From: Tetraselmis striata
Taxonomy: Eukaryota; Chlorophyta; Chlorodendrophyceae; Chlorodendrales; Chlorodendraceae
DNA: 64,000 nucleotides
NCBI GenBank assembly: GCA_006384855.1
Contig: VCJN01002653.1
Coordinates: 1 to 64,000, forward strand
Direction of reading: 5' to 3'
Shown here: piece after piece, positions 56,376 to 64,000 of the stretch
Layout of the letters: every line of letters starts with the position of its first letter
Numbering within the stretch: the stretch's first letter is position 1
Notes under the pieces: generated by a model
The model's input: only the letters and a program-made list of their open reading frames with translations
What the model was told of the DNA's origin: nothing
Databases searched by the model: none
Program-made: the position numbers and the translations under genes

Positions 56376-59300
56376 TCAGCCCGGCCCGGCCGACCGGCAA
56401 GCCGCCGCCCGGCTATCGTAGCGGAAGAATCGCGGCTTTAGCGTGGCCAGCGCGAGGTGGGCGGCGCCCAGCGCAAGCGCAAGCAGCGCCAGCGCCACGC
56501 AGCCCGGCGGCGGCGCATACAGGTACGGCACCGCCGCAAGCGCGGCCTCTGAGCCCCGGCGCAGGTTGGCGGCGGCGGCGGCGGCTACCGCGGCCTTGGA
56601 GGCGCAGGCGGCAGCGTAGAGCGTCGCGGCTGCGGAGCGGACGTGGGGACAGGCGAGTCAGGCCCAGGAAGCCTGGTCAAGCCACCCTGACTACAGGCAG
56701 CACCCACAAGGGGCACCCTATACGCACATGTGAACAATGACCTCATGGCGCAGGCTGCGAGCAAGGCGGTAGTGCAGCGTGGGTTCACCCAGCGCAGCAG
56801 CGCCCGTAGCCGTGGCAGCGGTGAGCCGTTGCAGCAGCCCCACGCGCCGCAGCGCCGCCTGGCAGACCCGGCAGTGCTGCGTGTGGGACGCGTAGGCGTC
56901 GTTGAGGGCGGCGGGGTCGGACGGCCGGACGCTGTCGGCGGTGCCTGGCGCCCAGGGGATTCCGCCGCTGCTGTGGTGCGAAAACCACGCACGGAACGCG
57001 AGCGCCATCCTGCAAGCAGTCAACATCGGGCGTCAAACACGTCATCGCGCTGTCTGTTGTCATGCTGGGACCAGTCTGCTCGTTGCTCCTGCCAAATGTA
57101 TGCTTGCGGCAACGCCTTGGATGTTTCGAACAGTACAATGATTCGCATCACAGTTTCGGTATGCTTTGACCCCTCCCTTCCCTCTCAGACACAAATGAGT
57201 GATGGTGCAGCAATTCATGTTCATAAACCTCATGGACTGGCTATTACCATAATACATATCGCGCTATCGTGCGCTGATGTTGTCCTGTGCCGAGAAGGTG
57301 CATCTTATCGGCTACGCTGGGCAGTCTGGGTCGCGGTGCGCGTACATGATGGTTCACTGCATGTCTGTTTCGAGGGAGGACAGCCCAATGAGCGGGGAAA
57401 CACCTGTCTGCTGGGGTGGGAGTGGTGTATAGTCGATCCGCCTGGACGCCCGACACCTCGCGCATGCGCTCGGCTGTCCGCTCCTGTAGGTATCCACGCA
57501 GCCGCCACCATCACCAAGAGTCAGTGCCGGAATAGGGGGTCGAAAAGCGGAGGAGAGAAAGGGGGGGGGAAGGGGGGGCAATCCACTCTCATTTAGGTTG
57601 TTGTCCCCAGGGGTGGACTGCCAGGGGCGGGCTTACCTGTTGCAGCAAGACTGCCAGGTCGCGCTGATTGAGCGGTGAGCTGAGCACGTGCGCTACCCAG
57701 GTGGGCAGCCACGATTGGAGGCTGCCACGCTGTTTCGGTTTGGCGTCAGCAGACCCCTGCACCGCCACCTGCGTAACACACGGAAAGGCGCTTTAAGATC
57801 TGTCAGAGCAGAGACGACTAGAATCGAACGGGCGTCCAATTTTAGTCGTCTCTACTCTGACATGTCTTAAAACTCCGAGAATGGTCGGAGAACCCTAAGC
57901 TCTGCATGTTTATTTTTAAATATGAGATATGCCTCCGCCTCGAACAGGCCGACTGCCGGCGGGAACCCGAACCCGCCGCCTCGCACGTCAGTGGCTACTC
58001 GCTTCGCCACACAGGCAGATCGCGCCAGTCCATCCGAGAGCATTTATCATGTATGCATATCCTACTCCGACGGCCATTCCTTTCCGTGCACTTCCGAACA
58101 AGCAAGCTTTTTTGGACCTTCGGAAGCCAGGGGCACAGACAAGTGCATGCGGTTCTCTGCCGTAAGTAATTGCAATGGATAATTTTAAATACGCTTTCGA
58201 GCGATGCATTATGGGTCTTCCGACATACACCGCTTCTCGCAAGTATTCGGATCAAACAGGCAAAGCACGCTTGTTTCAGTACCAGTTACAAACTGAAAAA
58301 AAGTATCAGCTCGATCGACATATTCTGATGACGAATCTTGAACAAGTCGCAGCAAGCAAGTGGGAGGCGGTCGGCAAGCGACTACTCGCGACATGCTTAC
58401 AGTAATACCACCAAAGTACCAATATATTCATAATTACCCCGGGCGTGCGGGCGGGATACCCGGCCGTGATTTTTTATGACCTCGGACGCATGTCGTGACC
58501 CGACGGTCGCGACAACCATAGATACTCGGCCTGTTCCTTGGGCGCCTGGGAATGAGACTGGCCGACAGGCTGATTGCCTGTACGGAGCTTTTATGCCCGT
58601 GACAAAACTCGCGGCTGCGCACCTGGCAAGCAATTTGTCGGCAGCGCCCCGGGCTGGTTGGCACCACCAATAAACACGAGTGGCTCTCGGCGCCCGACGC
58701 GTGCTGCGATCGCCGTCGCACGAGGCACGGCGGCCGGAAGTCGGCGGTGCTCCGGGTCACAGCGTCTTTGGAGGGCACGAGCTGCGGGTCTAGGCTGAAC
58801 TCAAAGCCCTCCTGCGGATTCGAGGGCGAGGAGAGCAATTGTGGAGTGTTAGCCCCGCGTCGTTGCGGCTTCCGGCTCATGCTGGGCAGTGATTTAACGT
58901 GGCGTAAATATGATTTCGAAAAATCCGACTTTAGATCATTTCAAGTCGCTCCTGTATGCGCTACAGCCGGCCAAATTTATGATGCCGAAGTGTGGGCGAG
59001 GTAGACGTGTCCAGAAACATGACGATTGCTCAAGCACAGTAATGGCCATCTAGATGCTGAAATCCCGAGACTGTAATTCGCGCCGACAGCACTCAGCAAT
59101 TTGAGTAGGATTCGACACGCCTCGACGGCACCCGACGAGTGTCCACTGTCCAGAGGGTGGCCATAATAGCCGTAATAGAAGCATTTGCCAGTTGTCTTTG
59201 TCCAGTCTCTATCAAAATTCTGAGGGTAATTCCTGGGTGGGTGCAGCGGACGCGTGGCGATACACAATATGTGAGGCAGTGGTATTTGCCGTCTTCGGAG

Positions 59301-61898
59301 CTGTTGCGGGAGAGGAGGTGGGGGAGGGGGGGGGGGGAGGGGAGCAAGGCGCACCTGAGCGGACATATCCCGCAGTGCCCGCATGTCAAAGTACTCTGCC
59401 TTGCGGCTCTCGCCGCCTGCGACCCGACACGGCCACGTGGCTGAGCTGACAGTCCAGCTAGAAACAGAAGACGCTACCACTTATGGTGAAACTGGCTGTG
59501 CTGAGGGACGCGAGATGTCACTGGCAGTAAGGTGGAGGAGCTATCTGTCCTCTCTTTTCTCGAGAGGGACGTGTGTGTGTGTGGAGGGGGGGGGGGGGGG
59601 GGGGGGGCATGCCTGCTGCTGCTGCCCGGTGGCTTGCGGGGTCGCACGCGTTCTCCATGATGTAGTCCCAGCTTATAGGTGTGTCCCTGCGAGGTGAATG
59701 ATGACGGCGCAGAGGTCAGCAGGAGGTTCCCACTAGCCCCAACCCAGGCCCGCTTCCTTCCTGAAGCAAAAAGCCGCTCACAGCAGGTGTTTCAAGTTGC
59801 GATGCCTCCTGCAATTAATACTAGCTTACATCAGAAGAGAGTCACCATGAAGAGACGCCATGGAAAAGCCGCGGCCAAGTGGGATCCTATGTAGGGGCAA
59901 TGGAGCTGATGGGGATGGGATGGAGAGAGGGGGGGGGGGGGGGGGGGTTTACCGCAATGTCCATGCTGACCGCACCACCCTGCCCTCTGCCGCGCCAGTC
60001 TCGTCCTGCATCAATGCGGGCCCGCAGACGTGTGTCAGCAACCTGCAACACAATCATCAATGACACACGCACAGTCCCAAAGCACATCGCATATATTATT
60101 TATCACATATTATGTTATACTTGTCCAGCCCATCCCTCGCAGCATTGGGGGGGGGGGGGGGGGGGGGGTAAGGCGGGAGGAAGGACCCGTCGTACAAATA
60201 GAGCTCCAAAGCCGCGCAGCGGCGTTGCATCCGCCTCCCTGCGCGCCTCCGCACCCGTCTGCCGTAGCAACGCATGAGCAGCAGGCACATCATTGGCGGG
60301 TGAGCCTCGGGATTGCCAAATGTACCATTTCCTATATATGTTATATCAATGCCATTTATCATTTTAGTGCAAAACAATGCAAAGGAGTTGTGCAAAGAAT
60401 ACATATTGCATAGACCATTTTTAATACAATTGTTCCTTTTGCACATGTTTGAAGTTGGCCATTTTAGAATTGTGTAGATGACTCCTTGATATGGCGCAAG
60501 ATAGCGGTTAATTAAAGATGCAATCATGATGGGCGTTAATTCGACGATGGCATCGTAAACCGGCCAACCTGGCCATAATAGTTTTGTGCGCATCAAGTGA
60601 GAGTATGCAGCGGCTGACTTACCCCGGGCCAGACCCAGACGAGGCCCGCTGCCTCGCGCGTGGGGTACGCGGACAGCATGGGCGGCTCCCGTGATAGGCC
60701 CGTCCACGCCGCCCAGCGCTTGCCGGCTTTGTCGCTCTCTGTGCCGCTAAAAGCAGCGAGCGGGCGGGCCTGCGGGACGGCGGCGCACTGCCCGCACCCG
60801 TCAAAGGCCCAGCCGTGGTAGGCGCAGTGCAGGCGGCCGTCCGCTTCGATGCGGCCCTCCGACAGCGGCGCCAGCCGGTGGGGGCACACGTCCTGCATGG
60901 ATCCGGACAGCGCCATGGCATTGAGGAGCTTCACGCTTGAGCGGACGAGTGCATGAAGGCATTCCAACCCTCAGCATCCCTCTAGGTCGGCAGCTCCCAT
61001 AAATATATATCAGAAATACCAGACCCGCCATGCGTGCAATGGCAAAGCGGTGATCGAGTTGCACAGCCGCGTTGAACCCCGAGGCTGCCCCTGAATTGCG
61101 AGGCCATCCAGAGAGGGGGTTTCACATCAAAGCATTGCCACTGGCTATTGCCGTCGCGCCAGAGCACCAAGCTGCAGCCTGCACACCACCACGAGGCCAG
61201 CCGTCAAGCACATCTGGAAATCAAGTCGGGAGGGCACTACCAGACCTTGCCTGACAAATGAACAGCTAGAACTTTTTAAAACAGTGCTTTGTTTAGTGGA
61301 GCTTCCGCAGCGTGAGCGCTCGCAGCATTGCCTCATCATGCATTTTGCAAACGCATCCACTCGGGTTTATGGAGGAGCTGGAAGGAAGATATTGCGGGAA
61401 CATGAGGGAGGGGGGGGGGGGCAGGGGGTGGTGAGATGAAGGGCGGGGAAGCTACCGAACAGTTGGACAGCGTGGGGGACGGCGGGGTCGAGGCACTCCA
61501 CGACGTGGATAGGGTACCAGTGTCGAAACCAGCGGAACTTCTCCACAGGGGCCGCTTGAGCGCCTGCCAAACACCGCCCGCCAATTCCGTCAAGGTAGCC
61601 CGACACCTGATGCGCTCGAAGTCCCTCCTTTCCTACTGCCTCTGCGCACGTACTACCCGCACAGTGCCAGCATGCCCCCCCCTGCCCCCCCCCCCCCCCC
61701 CACCTCCAACCCCCCCCCCACCCCCCCCCCGGACTTACGCTCACCAACAGCATTGCATGCAGCAGCACTCTCACCCTGTGGCGCCGCGCCAGATGGCGCT
61801 ACTGGAGCATTCTCCATCGGACGCCCCGCCTGGCTGGCCACCGCGGCGCACGCCAGGGCCGGCCGCCTCCCCACTGTGGCGGCAGAGCAGAGGCGCAT
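56376..61898 (-). CDS. Rieske oxygenase of the PAO/Tic55/PTC52 class, 570 aa, 13 exons
   Basis: This plastid family includes pheophorbide a oxygenase, which opens the chlorophyll ring. A model in frame from end to end: 61898-61739, 61563-61456, 61178-61126, 60892-60623, 60042-59953, 59808-59744, 59686-59613, 59416-59355, 58811-58668, 57768-57637, 57483-57404, 57009-56789, 56629-56376. It starts with a transit-like peptide (MRLCSAATVGRRPALACAAV), then FRWFRHWYPIHVVE and LVLWRDG. The Rieske cluster is complete: CPHRLAPLSEG and CAYHGW. The catalytic domain follows (WDYIMENACDPASH; RPPCLV). YTTPTPADR leads to AFRAWFSHHSSGGIPWAP, a family redox motif in HTQHCRVC, and a C-terminal membrane span (ALALLALALGAAHLALA). 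One intron uses a GC donor at 59612. Exons 5 and 6 are the least certain. Subfamily (PAO versus Tic55 or PTC52) is not settled. Confidence 0.85.
57792..57870. repeat. Imperfect 32-bp inverted repeat (hairpin) inside an intron
   Basis: TTTAAGATCTGTCAGAGCAG at 57792 onward pairs with the inverse of the stretch ending TCTTAA at 57870. About 28 of 32 positions match and the loop is about 15 nt. It lies in the 0.9-kb intron between exons 58811-58668 and 57768-57637 of the Rieske oxygenase gene. Confidence 0.75.
57956..58016 (-). other. tRNA-like Pol III box A/B pair (possible SINE head)
   Basis: On the minus strand TGGCGAAGCGAG (58009-57998) resembles an A box/D-arm, and GGCGGGTTCGGGTTCCCGCC (about 57977-57958) forms a T-arm stem with a B-box-like loop. 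Spacing fits a tRNA, but the anticodon arm does not fold. It adjoins the hairpin at 57792-57870 in the same intron. Confidence 0.35.
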
Positions 61899-64000
61899 GT
61901 ATAAGCCATCCGCGGATCCGGAGCCTCCTCTCGCTGCTGTCCGATGGCAGGAGGTGAGGGAGAGAGGCCCGAAAGGGGAGCGGGGTCAGGAGGGGTGGGG
62001 GCGCGCACCTGTGGTTGCCGCCCTTTGGGTGAGAGTGTTTGCGCCCAGCTGGACATGACATGGGCATCGTTTCGCCGCAGGCACCTGCGATGCCACAAAG
62101 TAAGGGCACTCAGCAACAGAATCGACCCCCCGCCTCCTCCGCCCCCCGCCCGCCTTTCAAATCCAGGCTGTTTGCACTCACATGCGTTTACCGCCTCGTA
62201 TGCTTCTGCCCCTCCCCCCCCCCCCCCCTTTCACCCAGCTTACCATGTCTAAATGAGAGCGCCGCGATTGGTGGTTATGCACAGTTCGGCGATCAATGCT
62301 GAATCCACAGCCAGACAGACTATTTTTTCCATGGTTCCTGGCAGTCAGCACCCCCCCCCCCCCCCCCCCCCCCCCCTCGCGCTTGCCCCGTCACCGTTTT
62401 CTGATGCGTCCTTTTATATCTAGCGCTCGCCAATTGTGCTCGCCAATGTGTCCACTCAGCACGGGGCACCGCCGCCCGCACGATCGGGAATGGAGAAGCG
62501 ATTATCAACGAGGGAGGCAGGGATGGCAGCGATGGCATTGCGAACCTTTCGCCAGCCTATCGCCGTGCCGCTGCCACCGCGACTCGACGGAGGACGCGCG
62601 ACGCGCAATCCTCCCACGCCAGTCATGGCGCCGCCGGCTGCCGGCATAATTATTGACACTCGTATCCTTGGCGAGTTGCCCGCCGCGGTGCGAGCCCGAC
62701 GGTTCCGGGGAGGGGCACACGGCGCAGGAATGTATCAGGTCAAGGCTTAAAGCTAAAAAGCTGGGGCCACTTGTGGATTCGAGGGCGAGCAGGGCGATGC
62801 TACTGTTGTGACGAGGGCGGATGCACATTGTGAATGTGGGGTGCTGATGCCTGCTGTTGCTGATGACGCCCGCATTGCAGCATCGCATGTTGCAAGGCTT
62901 TTTTGACGACGCGCGCCTCGCGCGCGTAGCTTGTAGCGACTACCCTGTACCTGTATCTATTAACTCATCGTTATCATCATTGGCAGATGAGGGGCCATGT
63001 CGTGGTCGTCGTCGTAGTCGGCGCGGGTGAGCGGCGCGGGGCTTCGGTCCGCGAGCCCCACGAAGCTTCATTCATCAGCGCAGCAATGTAACTGTGTGTC
63101 CCGCCAGCACAGCTATTCCAGCAGGGTTCCAGCGCAATTGCGACAGAACCGGCAGTCACAAAACAGCAACCGCCCCCGTCTGGCGCCCATCTCCCCTCCA
63201 CCCCCGCTCGCCCAATCCACAACCTCACCACCTCAGAACATGTCTGTATTGAGCGCTCGTCCGATGAACGCTGCCGCCAGCGGGCCGCCCCCCACTGCCG
63301 TGGTGACCCCCCCCCCCCCGCCCCCCCCCCCCCCCCAGCCTTATCGTGCGCACTGCTCAGCCGCTATTCGCCGCTTTCTCCCAGCCCGACCGAGATGAAA
63401 AGCTGCCTTCGACCAAGAAGGCGTCGGGCTGGATGCCTGAGAGCCAGGGCAGTGGCGCTCTCAGCTTCTCACGAGGCAACCGTCTGGCCTCCCACGCAGG
63501 TCGCGAGGCGGCCACGGGTGGCGAGTCCGGCGCGGCTGATTCGCCCTGGTAGGCCCGCTGCGCCGTTGGTGTCGCGCTGGGTGGTATCTGCGACAGGTGC
63601 GACGCCCCCCCTCCCGTCCCCTCCTTCCTCCCTTCCCCCTTGGCCTCGTCCCGCTCCAATCCCGCTCGAGAAGCTAGGAACATGGATAGGTCGCAGTGGA
63701 GCGTGGAGCCTCCCCCCCCCCCCCACTCCCATTCCATTTGGTGGGCGGCACACTGGCTGGAGGCGCGCGTAACTGGCCACCTGCTCTCCGGTGGTCTCCG
63801 TGAGCGCGTCGCTAACGCGTGGGCGCGCCTCGGGGGAGCATTTCTCCGATAAGCATCCGCTGCTCTTTGAGCTTGTGATATCCTCCCCTCGTCAGCACAC
63901 GTGACCCTATGCGCATGTTTTCGCACATTGGCCAATGACCTGCCACGTAAGGGTTAGCTTGAAGACGGAAACGATTGATATAGCATAAACAACACCCGCG
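61899..64000. other. Upstream region of the Rieske gene and possible exons of a plus-strand gene
   Basis: The promoter of the Rieske gene should lie just above 61898. Plus-strand frames at about 62440-62740 (SGMEKRLSTREAGMAAMALR, then GIIIDTRILGELPAA), 63110-63290 and 63360-63552 (EKLPSTKKASGWMPESQGSG) have protein-like composition and could be exons of one Ala/Pro/Ser-rich protein running off the window. Splice borders could not be tied together and no family is recognised. C runs lie near 61675-61730, 62350, 63306 and 63713. Confidence 0.3.

Noticed and set aside
59481..59500. Possible micro-exon encoding HSQFHH in the Rieske gene
   Set aside because: Splice sites are plausible, but including it puts the next exon (59416-59355) out of frame.

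Overview
This window is nuclear DNA from a eukaryote, most likely a flagellated green alga. Genes are split by many short GT-AG introns, and they include a Rieske oxygenase of the plant/algal chlorophyll-breakdown type, an RAP-domain repeat protein of the kind used for organelle RNA, and a long coiled-coil protein matching the ciliary transition-zone factor CEP162. There are no bacterial operons or ribosome-binding sites. Species cannot be named from sequence alone. A striking background trait is about 35 runs of 15-30 G or C, all in introns or between genes.

Layout. 420-14031 (minus): a large TPR gene, one coding exon of which is split by a complete Copia retrotransposon (5459-11405) with apparently identical LTRs and a 5-bp target duplication. 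14-18.6 kb: repeats, including a 5'-truncated non-LTR retrotransposon with a 13-bp target duplication and a recognisable related empty site 0.6 kb away. 18601-30176 (plus): CEP162-like gene in about 35 exons; its last long intron carries a 199-bp MITE-like element. 30.2-42.2 kb: transposon graveyard with a TATATG satellite, three families of dispersed or duplicated repeats, a fragment of a second non-LTR family, a decayed piggyBac-type transposase and a tRNA-like sequence. 42276-43952 (plus): intronless secreted beta-propeller-like protein. 45.45-47.6 kb: second copy of the first non-LTR retrotransposon family, with an open reading frame. 47894-50777 (plus): organelle-type RAP protein with ten 37-residue repeats. 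50.8-53.0 kb: a tandem duplication of about 565 bp. 53014-54646 (minus): DXO/Rai1 decapping nuclease (393 aa). 55164-55930 (plus): small secreted protein, head-to-head with DXO. 56376-61898 (minus): PAO/Tic55-class Rieske oxygenase, reconstructed as a 13-exon in-frame model. 62-64 kb: possible pieces of another plus-strand gene running off the end.

The genes do not form a pathway. Shared themes are cilia (CEP162), RNA quality control (DXO), organelle RNA processing (RAP protein) and plastid redox chemistry (Rieske oxygenase). Exon models were built by eye from splice consensus, reading phase and remembered family motifs; no alignment or transcript data were available.
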